Source: CAZCTC01 sp964501335 (GTDB lineage Bacteria; Chloroflexota; Anaerolineae; B4-G1; SLSP01). From it: a stretch of 64,000 nt of DNA. The stretch lies in contig CAZCTC010000042.1 of the NCBI GenBank assembly GCA_964501335.1, positions 4,067-68,066 on the forward strand, read 5' to 3'. The notes beneath the pieces were generated by a model. The model did not search any database. It was given only the letters and a program-made list of their open reading frames with translations, and was not told the DNA's origin. Position numbers and translations under genes: made by a program. Below, one piece after another: positions 27,350 through 35,796 of this stretch (position 1 is its first letter; each line of letters starts with the position of its first letter).

Positions 27350-27451
27350 CTTATCAAGAGAGGTGGAGGGACCGGCCCTGTGAAACCTCAGCAACCTGGT
27401 CAAATACCAAGGTGCCAATTCCGGCAGCCCCCATGGGCTGAAAGATGAGAG
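27350..27451 (+). promoter_or_regulatory. SAM-I (S-box) riboswitch
   Basis: The conserved S-box blocks appear in order: CTTATCAAGAGAGGTGGAGG, GACCGGCCCTGTGAAACCTC, AGCAACC, AAGGTGCCAATTCC.GCAG and the closing CTGAAAGATGAGAG. P1 is formed by CTTATC with GATGAG. It precedes the methionine/aspartate-family operon, where high S-adenosylmethionine should favour the terminator just downstream and shut the operon off. Confidence 0.96.
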
Positions 27452-27469
27452 CGTACATCGGAATGAAGC

Positions 27470-27506
27470 GCCCCTTCACCCGAAAACGCTCGGGAAGGGG
27501 CTTTTT
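27470..27506 (+). terminator. Riboswitch-controlled intrinsic terminator
   Basis: A GC-rich stem (GCCCCTTC.CCCGA paired with TCGGG.AAGGGGC) followed by TTTTT at 27502-27506. It lies 18 bases after the aptamer, as expected of an S-box expression platform. Confidence 0.88.
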
Positions 27507-27669
27507 GTTTACACCAGCCTCACCACGAATCTGCGCAGTCGGCTCTGTACGGCTGGATTCGAGAGACGCGGAGCATATTCTCCACGCGCCTCACACCAGC
27601 AGCCATCACCACTGCCGGGTCCGGCTCTTGCCGGGATGAGGCCGTCAGGCTAAACAAAACAACAAAAAC
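27507..27669 (+). other. Unassigned leader segment between terminator and start-site hairpin
   Basis: About 160 bases of transcribed leader with several local stems, for example GCGGAG/CTCC.CGC near 27580-27600 and GCCGG/CCGGC near 27620-27635. I see no second known riboswitch and no convincing leader peptide. Confidence 0.35.
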
Positions 27670-27712
27670 GCCTCCTCTCCTGGTAAAGGGCTAAGCTAAA
27701 TTTAGAGGAGGC
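27670..27712 (+). promoter_or_regulatory. Hairpin sequestering the Shine-Dalgarno site
   Basis: GCCTCCTCT (27670-27678) is perfectly complementary to AGAGGAGGC (27704-27712), which is the ribosome binding site of the ATG at 27719. The 9-bp GC-rich stem would block translation initiation, adding a possible second control layer downstream of the S-box terminator. Confidence 0.7.
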
Positions 27713-27718
27713 TCTATC

Positions 27719-28894
27719 ATGTCCGATCAAATCGCAACTCAAGTTGTCCATGCCGGGGAAGAACGGTCCAAACCCTACAATGCCCTGATCACCCCCATCG
27801 TGCAAACCTCGACCTATGCTTTTGCCAATACGGCGGAAGTTCTCACCTATGTAGAACGAAAAACGGCCGGCAATCCCAAACTCCGCGAAGAATACGGCCG
27901 TTACGGCAATCCCACCCAGGCGGTCGCCGAACGCAAACTGGCGGAACTCGACGGCGGAGAACGGGCCCTGCTCTTCTCCAGTGGCATGAGTGCCATCACG
28001 ACCGCCCTGCTGGCCCACCTCTCCGCCGGCCAACACCTCATCCTGGTCGAAGGCTGCTACCGCCGCACCCAGGATTTCGCGGCCCAGTTTCTCTCCCGCT
28101 GGAACATCGAAACGACCTTTGTCCCCATGAACGATTTTGCCGCCCTGGAAGCCGCCATCCGCCCCACAACCCGCATGATCTTTACGGAAACGCCCACCAA
28201 TCCCTACCTCCGCGTCATGGATCTGGAACGCCTGACAGAGATCGCTCGCCCTCGCGGCATCCTCACCGCCATCGACAGCACCTTCGCCACCCCGCTCGGC
28301 CTGCGCCCACTGGATTTCGGGCTCGACCTCGTCATCCACAGCGCCACCAAATATCTGGCCGGCCATAACGACATCCTCTCCGGCGCCGTCATCGGCCCGG
28401 CCGCCCTGCTCAAACCCATCGAAGATGCCCGCGGCGTGCTCGGCTGCGTCAGCGGAGCTCAGGACGCCTACCTTCTGCTGCGTGGGATCAAGACCCTCGC
28501 CCTGCGCTTCCGCCAGCAATGCGAAAATGCCCTGCATCTGGCCCACTATCTCGCCAACCACCCGGCCGTAGCCAATGTCTACTACCCCGGCCTGCCCTGT
28601 CATCCTGATTACGAAATCGCCCAACGCCAGCTCCGCTGTTTCGGCGGTGTCGTCAGCTTCGAACTGGAAGGCGACAAAGAACGCACCTCCCGCTTCATCG
28701 ACCGGCTGCAAATCCCCTTCATCGGCCCTACCCTGGGCGGCGTGGAAAGCATCGTCCAGCAGCAGGCCCTTTTCATCTCCTCCGATCCAGTCGAACGACG
28801 CAAAGTGGGCATTTCCGATACCCTCGTCCGCTATGCCGTAGGAATCGAAGATGCCGCCGACCTGATCTCCGATCTGGAACAAGCGCTGGCCTAA
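27719..28894 (+). CDS. metB: Cystathionine gamma-synthase-type PLP enzyme
   Basis: 391 residues of the Cys/Met-metabolism PLP-dependent family. Family features: TPIVQTSTYAF, YGRYGNPT (cofactor-phosphate Tyr/Arg), LFSSGMSAITTALLA, DSTFATP and the Schiff-base Lys in IHSATKYLAGH. C-terminal GGVESIVQQQALF and RYAVGIEDAADLISDLEQAL are also present. It would join cysteine to an activated homoserine to give cystathionine; a direct-sulfhydrylation or gamma-lyase role cannot be excluded from sequence. The start follows AGAGGAGGCTCTATC. It is first in an operon with aspartate kinase and aspartate-semialdehyde dehydrogenase under a SAM-I riboswitch, which supports a biosynthetic role in methionine supply. 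Confidence 0.85.
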   Translation: MSDQIATQVVHAGEERSKPYNALITPIVQTSTYAFANTAEVLTYVERKTAGNPKLREEYGRYGNPTQAVAERKLAELDGGERALLFSSGMSAITTALLAHLSAGQHLILVEGCYRRTQDFAAQFLSRWNIETTFVPMNDFAALEAAIRPTTRMIFTETPTNPYLRVMDLERLTEIARPRGILTAIDSTFATPLGLRPLDFGLDLVIHSATKYLAGHNDILSGAVIGPAALLKPIEDARGVLGCVSGAQDAYLLLRGIKTLALRFRQQCENALHLAHYLANHPAVANVYYPGLPCHPDYEIAQRQLRCFGGVVSFELEGDKERTSRFIDRLQIPFIGPTLGGVESIVQQQALFISSDPVERRKVGISDTLVRYAVGIEDAADLISDLEQALA

Positions 28895-28941
28895 AAATAA
28901 AAAAATGAGAGAATAACTGGATAGAACAAGGAGCTCGTGAA

Positions 28942-30345
28942 ATGATTGTCCATAAATTTGGCGGAACTTCAGTCGGCAATGCCGCGCGCTTCGCCACCGT
29001 TGCCGATATTCTGATCAATCAATATCAACGCGGAACCGCCCCGGTCGCGGTTATTTCCGCCATGAGCGGCGTCACCAACCAGTTGATCGCCGGTGCGCGC
29101 GCCGCCGCGGAAGGGCGCGACGGCATCTACCGGGAAATCAAAGCCGAATTGCTGCGCCGTCACTGTGCCACAGTCGAAGCCCTCCTGCCGCCCGGCACCG
29201 CCCGCCTGGATACCGCCGGCTTCGTAGAAGACCGGCTGCACGAACTGGAACGCCTTTACCGCAGCATTGCCGTCCTCGGCGAAGTGACCGCCCGCGGACG
29301 TGACGCCGTCGCCTCATTTGGAGAACAACTTTCCGTAGCCATCCTGGCCGCTACCCTGCGGGCTCGCGGCTTCCGGGCTCAAGCCTTTAACACCACGGAG
29401 CTGGTCATCACCAACGATCAATTCGGCGAAGCCGCCCCCCAAATGGAAGCCACCCGCGACCGCCTGCAGCAACAGGTCCGCCCCTTTGTAGAAAACGGCG
29501 GCATCCCGGTCATCACCGGCTATATCGGCGCCACGGCCCAGGGCGTGACCACCACCCTCGGCCGGGGCGGCAGCGACTACTCCGCCGCCATCATCGGCGC
29601 CGGCCTGGATGCCGCAGAAGTCTGGATCTGGACCGATGTCGACGGGATTCTCACCGCCGATCCCAATCTGGTCCCTCAAGCCCAAACCCTGCTGGAAATT
29701 TCCTATGCCGAAGCGGCCGACCTCGCCTACTACGGCGCCAGCGTCCTCCATCCCAAAACCATCCGCCCGGTCGTCGAACGGGGCATCCCCCTGCGCATCC
29801 TCAACAGCTTCAATCCGCAACACCCCGGAACGCTCGTGACCGGCACCCCGGCCGCCGCACGCCGCCGCAAACCCGCCCTGATCACCACCACCGGGCTGAG
29901 CCTGATGGCCCTGGGCACCCGCGATGACTCCTGGAAACTCACCCTCGCCGCCCAGGCGCTGCAAACACTCAGCGCCGAAGGCATCGAAGTCCAGATGTTT
30001 TCGCAATCGTTCTCCGAACACAGCATGAATCTGATCGTCAAGGAGCAGGATCTGGCCGCCAGCCTGAAGGCCCTCCGGCGGGTCTTCCCCGACGAACAAC
30101 GCTACTCCCTCGAAACCAAAGAGGAAGTCGCCACCCTTTCAGTAGTCGGCGTTCCCGATTGGAACCAACGCGGCATCATCCCCCACACCTTCGCCGCCCT
30201 GGGAGCGCTCGGCGCCAGAGTCATTGCCGTCGCGCAGGCCGCCACGGAGCACAATGTCTCATTTTGCATTCCTAAAGATCAGGTTGCCCACACTGTCCAG
30301 TATTTACATCGAGAACTGGGATTAGAGGAGGAAAATCATGGCTAA
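28942..30345 (+). CDS. lysC: Aspartate kinase, monofunctional
   Basis: 467 residues. It phosphorylates L-aspartate, the committed step for methionine, threonine and lysine. The N-terminal KFGGTSVGNAARF is the ATP/aspartate site; SFGEQLSVAIL, GYIGATAQGVTTTLGRGGSD and WTDVDGILTADP follow. The last 150 residues form paired ACT regulatory domains (GLSLMALGTRDDSW..., VATLSVVGVPDWNQRGIIP). Length fits the ThrA/LysC single-function class. RBS AAGGAGCTCGTGAA; 47 bp after the PLP enzyme, and its last 8 bases overlap the next gene, indicating translational coupling. The overall organisation (kinase, dehydrogenase, cystathionine enzyme) points to methionine-directed flux. Confidence 0.95.
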   Translation: MIVHKFGGTSVGNAARFATVADILINQYQRGTAPVAVISAMSGVTNQLIAGARAAAEGRDGIYREIKAELLRRHCATVEALLPPGTARLDTAGFVEDRLHELERLYRSIAVLGEVTARGRDAVASFGEQLSVAILAATLRARGFRAQAFNTTELVITNDQFGEAAPQMEATRDRLQQQVRPFVENGGIPVITGYIGATAQGVTTTLGRGGSDYSAAIIGAGLDAAEVWIWTDVDGILTADPNLVPQAQTLLEISYAEAADLAYYGASVLHPKTIRPVVERGIPLRILNSFNPQHPGTLVTGTPAAARRRKPALITTTGLSLMALGTRDDSWKLTLAAQALQTLSAEGIEVQMFSQSFSEHSMNLIVKEQDLAASLKALRRVFPDEQRYSLETKEEVATLSVVGVPDWNQRGIIPHTFAALGALGARVIAVAQAATEHNVSFCIPKDQVAHTVQYLHRELGLEEENHG

Positions 30346-31402
30346 AATTCCCGTCGCAGTAATGGGCGCCACCGGCGCCGTCGGACAGCGGTTCATCCAG
30401 CTGTTGGAATCGCATCCCTGGTTTGAAGTCAAAGCCGTCATGGCTTCCGACCGTTCAGCCGGCCGGCGTTATGCCGACGCCTGCACCTGGTTGCTGCCCA
30501 CGCCCCTGCCGGCGGCCGTCCAGGATCTCATCGTCCTGCCGGTCGACGCTCAGCCCGAGTGTCCGCTGGCCTTTTCGGCCCTGCCCTCCGATGTCGCCGG
30601 ACCGGTCGAGGAAAAGCTGGCTCAGGCCGGCTATGTGATCTGCTCCAACGCCTCGGCGCACCGCATGGACGAAGATGTCCCGCTGCTCATCCCCGAGGTC
30701 AACCCCGAGCATACGGCCCTGATCGCCCGCCAGCAAACCCGCCGCGGAGGTAACGGTTTCATCGTCACCAGCGCCAACTGCTCCACCACCCAGATCGCGG
30801 TCGCCCTCCGCCCATTGCACACCGCTTTCTATCTCCAAAAACTCTTCGTTGTAACGCTTCAAGCCATCTCCGGCGCCGGCTACCCGGGGGTCGCCTCGCT
30901 CGACATCGTCGACAATATCATTCCCTACATCTCCAACGAAGAAGAAAAGCTCTCCTCCGAACCTCGCAAACTGCTGGGCGCCCTCACCGGCGCCCCAACC
31001 GACCTGAAAGTCAGCGACGCTGCCTTCACCGTCAGCGCTCAGTGTAACCGGGTCGCCGTGCGTGACGGGCACACGGCCTGTCTCTCGACCGCCTTCGCCG
31101 CCGAACCCGACCCCGCCGCCGTCATCGCCGCCCTGGAAGAGTTCCGCGCCCCCGCAGGTGTGGCCGAACTACCCAGCACCCCGGCCCAACCCATCGTCGT
31201 GCGGCGCGAACCCGACCGCCCCCAACCGATTCGGGACCGCAATCTCGGAAACGGCATGGCCGTCGTCGCCGGCCGGGTACGGACCTGTTCCCTGCTGCAA
31301 ATCAAATTTGTCGTCCTGGGTCACAACACGATCCGCGGAGCCGCCGGAGGCGCCATTCACAATGCCGAACTCCTGCTGGCGCAGGGCTGGCTTAAAGCCT
31401 GA
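30338..31402 (+). CDS. asd: Aspartate-semialdehyde dehydrogenase (archaeal/fungal-type)
   Basis: 354 residues. It reduces aspartyl phosphate to aspartate semialdehyde with NADPH. N-terminal Rossmann motif VAVMGATGAVGQRFIQLL, phosphate-binding LIPEVNPEH, catalytic Cys in SANCSTTQ, ISGAGYPGV, and HNTIRGAAGGAIHNAELL near the C-terminus. These match the archaeal/fungal branch rather than the E. coli Asd type. RBS GAGGAGGAAAATC lies inside the 3' end of the kinase gene, and the coding regions overlap by 8 bases. A palindromic hairpin follows at 31411. Confidence 0.94.
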   Translation: MAKIPVAVMGATGAVGQRFIQLLESHPWFEVKAVMASDRSAGRRYADACTWLLPTPLPAAVQDLIVLPVDAQPECPLAFSALPSDVAGPVEEKLAQAGYVICSNASAHRMDEDVPLLIPEVNPEHTALIARQQTRRGGNGFIVTSANCSTTQIAVALRPLHTAFYLQKLFVVTLQAISGAGYPGVASLDIVDNIIPYISNEEEKLSSEPRKLLGALTGAPTDLKVSDAAFTVSAQCNRVAVRDGHTACLSTAFAAEPDPAAVIAALEEFRAPAGVAELPSTPAQPIVVRREPDRPQPIRDRNLGNGMAVVAGRVRTCSLLQIKFVVLGHNTIRGAAGGAIHNAELLLAQGWLKA

Positions 31403-31410
31403 GTTTTTAT

Positions 31411-31450
31411 TTATTTTTTCGCGCGCCGCAGACGGCGCGCGAAAAAATAA
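31411..31450. terminator. Palindromic hairpin after asd
   Basis: A perfect 18-bp stem, TTATTTTTTCGCGCGCCG with loop CAGA, starts 8 bp past the asd stop. It probably terminates or attenuates the operon before the HAD-like gene 28 bp further on. Confidence 0.75.
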
Positions 31451-31477
31451 CAAACTATCTTCTCCGAGGAGAGAAAT

Positions 31478-32608
31478 ATGGAGTATCAGGTTTACTGTTT
31501 GACATCGCTTTCGGCGCTCATCGAAGACCTGATCATCTACCGCAGTTTGACGCCGCTCGATCCCCGGCTGCCGGGCCTTCCCGAACTTCAAGCCCGGCTG
31601 GACCTTCCGCCCGGCCCCGCCCCCCGGCGCACCGCCCCCGAATATGGCCGGCTCGTCGCCCAACTCTTACAGGCCGCCCGCGCCCTCGATCGTCCGCACA
31701 CCTCCCTGAAAAATCTGATCTACATCGGCGACACTCTTTTCGGGGACAGCACCACCTTTCACCATCTCTGCGCCGGCGGGAAATGGACCGGCTGGGCCTT
31801 TATCGGCCAGGACAATCTGCATTACCCGCCCGAGATCAAAATCGAAGGCGATATCTACCAGAGCAATCGCTGGGAAACCCTGCCCAAATTCATCAATCTG
31901 ATCGCGACCCAAAAATGCCCCTTCGATGAAAGCACCGTTCTGGTCATCGACATGGACAAAAGCTTTATCGGCGCCCGGGGCCGCAACGACGAAGCGATCA
32001 ATGCCGCCCGCATTGACGGCCTCGGTCAAACCATCGCCGAATTGCTCGGCCCTCGCTTTAACCGGGCCGCCTTCTGGAACGCCTACCACACCCTCGATCA
32101 GGCTATCTACCATCCCTTCACTACCGACAACCAGGACTACATCGCCTATCTCTGTTTAATGGTCTCCGCCGGCGTGCTCGATCTGGAAACCCTGACCCGC
32201 CAAATCGCCGAAGAAATCTATCCTCACGCCACCGATTGCATCGCCGACCTCAATCGACAGCGCAATCAGATTGCGATCACCGGCCTTCTGGATATCCACG
32301 AGGAAGTCTGGCAGGGAGTACAAACAGGGGATCCGACACCGTTCAAAACCTTCCGCTACAACGAATATCTCACCACCCTGCGCCGGTTTGGACCGTTGCC
32401 GGGCAATCCCACCGAAGAACTGCTGACGCAACACATCGTCATCACCGAAGAAATCTGGAAAACCGCTTTGCGGATCAAAGAGCAGGGCGGACTCATTTTC
32501 GTCATCTCCGACAAACCGGATGAAGCCGCCCGCCCCACACCCGCCCAAAGCGCCGCCGGGCTCCAACCGCTTCATCGCCAGAAAACCGCCCTCGTCGGCA
32601 TGGTTTAA
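31478..32608 (+). CDS. HAD-like protein with permuted motif order
   Basis: 376 residues, start behind GAGGAGAGAAAT. I recognise haloacid-dehalogenase-type motifs but in an unusual order. Residues 73-92 (PHTSLKNLIYIGDTLFGDST) look like the end of a HAD domain: a Lys, then motif IV GD....D (Asp85, Asp90). Residues 154-164 (VLVIDMDKSFI) look like motif I, with Asp158 and Asp160. A long helical region (170-330) could be a cap. Residues 338-347 (GLIFVISDKP) look like motif II with Ser344. In ordinary HAD proteins motif I is N-terminal and motif IV last. It may be a circular permutation. It follows the SAM-controlled operon but has its own site; substrate unknown. Confidence 0.62.
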   Translation: MEYQVYCLTSLSALIEDLIIYRSLTPLDPRLPGLPELQARLDLPPGPAPRRTAPEYGRLVAQLLQAARALDRPHTSLKNLIYIGDTLFGDSTTFHHLCAGGKWTGWAFIGQDNLHYPPEIKIEGDIYQSNRWETLPKFINLIATQKCPFDESTVLVIDMDKSFIGARGRNDEAINAARIDGLGQTIAELLGPRFNRAAFWNAYHTLDQAIYHPFTTDNQDYIAYLCLMVSAGVLDLETLTRQIAEEIYPHATDCIADLNRQRNQIAITGLLDIHEEVWQGVQTGDPTPFKTFRYNEYLTTLRRFGPLPGNPTEELLTQHIVITEEIWKTALRIKEQGGLIFVISDKPDEAARPTPAQSAAGLQPLHRQKTALVGMV

Positions 32609-32610
32609 AT

Positions 32611-32656
32611 ATAAAAGCATTCGCGCGCCCTCAGAAAGGCGCGCGAATGCTTTTAT
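32611..32656. terminator. Bidirectional palindromic terminator
   Basis: A 19-bp perfect stem ATAAAAGCATTCGCGCGCC. It fills the 59-bp gap between convergent genes ending at 32608 and 32668, so it can serve both strands. Confidence 0.82.
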
Positions 32657-32667
32657 TACAAAAAACT

Positions 32668-34047
32668 TTACTTCCGTCGAGCAATCAATTTCATTCCGAC
32701 GCTTTCCAGCGCCACCACCAACCCCGACTGAAGATCGCGCAGCGTATCGATATTGCTCCAATCGATCCCCAAATCCACAATCGTCTCCGCCACCGCATCC
32801 GAAACGCCCGTCACGATCGTCCGCGCCCCCTTCAACCGCGCCGCCTGTACCGTCTTGTTCAAATGCGAAACCACCCCGCTGTCGACAATCGGCACTCCGG
32901 TGATATCCAGAATGATCACTTTGGCCCGGTATTGTCCAATCCCTTCCAGCAACACATGGGTGATATCCCGGGCTCGCATCGTATCAATGCTGCCGATCAG
33001 CGGCATCACCAAGATCTGTTCCATGATCGGAATGATCGGCGTCGCCAGCTCTTTCAATGCCCGCTGCTGCGCCGCGATGATTTCCTGCTGCAACTGCATC
33101 CGCTCCGCCTCAGCCTTCTTCAAGGCCGTCATATCGACAACGGGACCTAAAATCGCCGGAGCCCCTTCATACATAATCCGCTCAAAAGAAACGCTGACCG
33201 GCACCGGTTCTCCGCTGATCTTTTTAAAGTTGAGTTCCTGGTTCTTCACCCGGCCCTCTCGCTGAGAAATTTCCAATAATCGCTGACGATCGGCGGGATT
33301 GTAATAGAAATCGGTGACCCGATACTGAGAGATAGATTCGAGTGATATCCCCATCAAATCGGCAAATTGCGAATTGGAATACAAAATTTCCCCGCTGGGA
33401 CGCGTCAATAAAGTAGGAACCGGCGTCGCATCCAGGATGGCCCACTGCCGCGCCTCCACTTCATGCCGCAAAGCTTCAACCCGCTCCAGTTCAGTCACCT
33501 TCTGGGTCAATTCGGCCGTACGTTCCTGAACCTGACGGCTCATCTCTTCACGCGACTGCGCCAGCACCAGTTCGGCCTGCTTGCGCTCGGTAATGTCAAA
33601 TACAATTCCCTGGTAATGGGTCACCCGCCCGCTGTCGTCCCGTCGAATCCAGGTCCGATCGTCGGTCCAGCGCACTTCACCCTTTGCCGTCAAAATCCGA
33701 TATTCCTGGCTGAAATCGATAGCCCCTTCTTCAGTATACTGACCGACTTCACTGCCGACCCGATTCAAATCCTCAGGATGGACAATCGTGGCATAGGGTA
33801 CCCGCCCCGAATAGAAATCATCAGGCGTATAGCCAAACTGTTGAATGCTTTCCGAGACATATTCCACCGGCCAGCCTTCTGCAGCCCGCCAGAGAAAAAC
33901 AATCACCGGGCTCTGATTGATGATGAACTCCATCTCTTTCAACCGCTTCCCCGATTCGTCCTGCTGGATCTTCGCCTCGGCAAGACTGCGGCGCAGTTCA
34001 TCCAACTCAGATATCAATTCTTCTCTGGATTTACCGGAATCGTTCAC
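32668..34047 (-). CDS. PAS-STAS regulator, RsbR/stressosome-like
   Basis: 459 residues, cytosolic. A coiled coil (about 5-45) leads into PAS 1 (about 45-160, ending QGIVFDITERKQAEL), a second coiled coil (165-215), PAS 2 (about 220-335, ending GPVVDMTALKKAEAE) and a C-terminal STAS domain (about 355-459). The STAS part reads QILVMPLIGSIDTMRARDI, LDITGVPIVDSG and TIVTGVSDAVAETIVDLGID, close to RsbR co-antagonists, with Thr383 as the candidate phosphorylation site. The GTG at 34047 (GAGG 8 bases upstream) is preferred over a TTG 18 codons earlier. It lies 66 bp downstream of the ligand-binding protein gene on one transcript, suggesting a shared sensory task. No RsbS/RsbT or kinase gene is nearby. 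Confidence 0.85.
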   Translation of the reverse strand: MNDSGKSREELISELDELRRSLAEAKIQQDESGKRLKEMEFIINQSPVIVFLWRAAEGWPVEYVSESIQQFGYTPDDFYSGRVPYATIVHPEDLNRVGSEVGQYTEEGAIDFSQEYRILTAKGEVRWTDDRTWIRRDDSGRVTHYQGIVFDITERKQAELVLAQSREEMSRQVQERTAELTQKVTELERVEALRHEVEARQWAILDATPVPTLLTRPSGEILYSNSQFADLMGISLESISQYRVTDFYYNPADRQRLLEISQREGRVKNQELNFKKISGEPVPVSVSFERIMYEGAPAILGPVVDMTALKKAEAERMQLQQEIIAAQQRALKELATPIIPIMEQILVMPLIGSIDTMRARDITHVLLEGIGQYRAKVIILDITGVPIVDSGVVSHLNKTVQAARLKGARTIVTGVSDAVAETIVDLGIDWSNIDTLRDLQSGLVVALESVGMKLIARRK

Positions 34048-34113
34048 GTTGACAACCTCGTAGTTGAATAAAATCGGCGCCTTATTGTCACACAAAACCA
34101 ATGATTTGACAAG

Positions 34114-35430
34114 CTAAGGAGTTTCCTGACCGCTCTCTAAAAGAGCCGCTCGCATCGTAATCGGCAGATAAGCCCGCACAGGAGATAAACGCACCCAATC
34201 GCCTTCCTGATAATGTTCCAGATAACTCCACTGTGTAAGGGTATCCCCCTGCTCATCAAATCCAAGATAAGTTCCGACAACACCCCGATAAGGCGGCATC
34301 CAGGCAATCTGATCGCGCAGCATGGAGGGCAACGGCGTCCCCATGTCCCCGAAGGCCCGGAAAATAATATTCAAAGCATCGTAGCTATACGCCGCCGCCA
34401 TCTCCGCAGCCTGACCGTGATGAGCAAAATTGGCCGCCTGATAGGCCGCATTAAAAGCCGGATATCCCGGCATATCCTCCGGCGATTCAAAGAACATCAA
34501 AGCATAATCATCATTAATTCCTACGTCGGCCAGCGTCCGATAAGTCTCCAGCAAGGCTTTGTCCTCCGACATCGAAGCCCAGGCTATGACCACATTTCCC
34601 ATTCCCATCCGATGTGCCACCGCACTGAAAAAACCAGCCCGCGTCCCTATATCATCAGCGATAAAAATTATCTCTGGATTTTCCAGCTGAATCTCTTCCA
34701 ACGTAGCCATAAAATCATTAGGCGAATCGACATGATGCCGGCTGGTAATCACCCCTCCCATGGCAGTAAAACGATCGGCGACCACATCATTGACCCAGGC
34801 GCCGGAAAAACCATCGATCTCCACCATCGCCATCCGCGAATAGCCCCGCCACTCCCGAAAATAAGATAACAGCGTGTTCGGCATCCGCTCAAAACGAGAG
34901 ATGGTCCGGAATGTCATATGATATCCCTGATCGGTCAACGCCGGATCAGAGGATGTAGTATTGACAAAAACAATCCCATAATTGTTATAGACCGTCTGAG
35001 CCAGCATGGCATCCGTAATACAGGTATGGCCCACCACCGCAATCGCCCCGGCATTGACCAGATTTTGAGCTGCCGTAACCGCCCGGGAGCCGTCACAAGG
35101 GCTGTCCTCTACCACAAGGTTGACTCTAAACATAGCCCCTCCGATATTAACCCCACCCGCAGCATTGATCTGATCGACCGCCAGTTGGGCACCATTGACC
35201 TGTTGCCAGGGCACATTCCCCAACGGACTGGTCAACGCAGCTGCCATCCCAATCGTGAGGACGGGATTATTCACGGCCGCCGCTTCGAGCGTAGCGGGCC
35301 CGGCGGCCTTCACTCTCGGGGAATCGGAATGGGCTAAATCAAACAGCAGCACAGCCAGAACCAGGAGAGTTACACTCAGGGAAACGAGCATCCGCAAGCT
35401 GACAGAACGATTACGAATCCACGTGTTCAT
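34114..35430 (-). CDS. Extracytoplasmic ligand-binding protein (branched-chain amino acid ABC type)
   Basis: 438 residues, start behind AAGAGGTTTACT. N-terminal signal/anchor (about 13-33, MLVSLSVTLLVLAVLLF). The body is a type-1 periplasmic binding fold of the LivJ group: LTIGMAAALTSPLGN, NGAQLAVDQINAAGGVNIGG, VVGHTCITDAMLAQTVYNN, and MAAAYSYDALNIIFRAF. Such proteins bind amino acids or amides. No permease or ATPase gene adjoins; the partner is the PAS-STAS regulator, so it may act as a receptor rather than in transport. The C-terminus VRAYLPITMRAALLESGQET carries a degenerate copy of the YLP motif seen at the end of other exported proteins here. Confidence 0.87.
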   Translation of the reverse strand: MNTWIRNRSVSLRMLVSLSVTLLVLAVLLFDLAHSDSPRVKAAGPATLEAAAVNNPVLTIGMAAALTSPLGNVPWQQVNGAQLAVDQINAAGGVNIGGAMFRVNLVVEDSPCDGSRAVTAAQNLVNAGAIAVVGHTCITDAMLAQTVYNNYGIVFVNTTSSDPALTDQGYHMTFRTISRFERMPNTLLSYFREWRGYSRMAMVEIDGFSGAWVNDVVADRFTAMGGVITSRHHVDSPNDFMATLEEIQLENPEIIFIADDIGTRAGFFSAVAHRMGMGNVVIAWASMSEDKALLETYRTLADVGINDDYALMFFESPEDMPGYPAFNAAYQAANFAHHGQAAEMAAAYSYDALNIIFRAFGDMGTPLPSMLRDQIAWMPPYRGVVGTYLGFDEQGDTLTQWSYLEHYQEGDWVRLSPVRAYLPITMRAALLESGQETP

Positions 35431-35635
35431 AGTAAACCTCTTTTTGCTACGCTAATACCACAGTAAATTAAGCGGATCGCTTTCCCGGAGTTCTATGTAA
35501 ACAACCTATTAAGGAAAGCCTCTGGAAAGAGAGGGATATAACTATTATACCTCCATTTCTTACCACAATTAAACCAAAATGACGCTTTCCGTTTAAACAC
35601 ACAAACGGCCGTCCTCTGCCCTCTTCTCTGAAGCT

Positions 35636-35752
35636 ATGTTTGCGGCGGCTTCAGAAAGCCGCCGCAAATATGAATAAAAATAATCTCTCCCTCGCGTAGC
35701 ATCCAGCGCGGCGCTTCGAGCCAGACAAAAACCGGTTGCGGGACGCTAAAAA
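35636..35752 (+). repeat. Palindromic module: hairpin plus body
   Basis: Hairpin 35636-35671 (ATGTTTGCGGCGGCTT, one mismatch in the right arm), then a body with GCATCCAGCGCGGCGC and GGTTGCGGGACGCTAAAAAG. It separates the divergent ligand-binding-protein and repressor genes; the remainder of the gap is AT-rich leader (35440-35600) without a recognisable gene. Confidence 0.8.
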
Positions 35753-35796
35753 GCTCACCGCCCGACTCGAAAAAACACCCAAAATCCCACCCACCC

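Noticed and set aside
27507..27669. A second known riboswitch in the leader
   Set aside because: I checked for cobalamin, SAM-II/IV, SAH and THF signature blocks by eye; only loose GCC/GGC matches occur.
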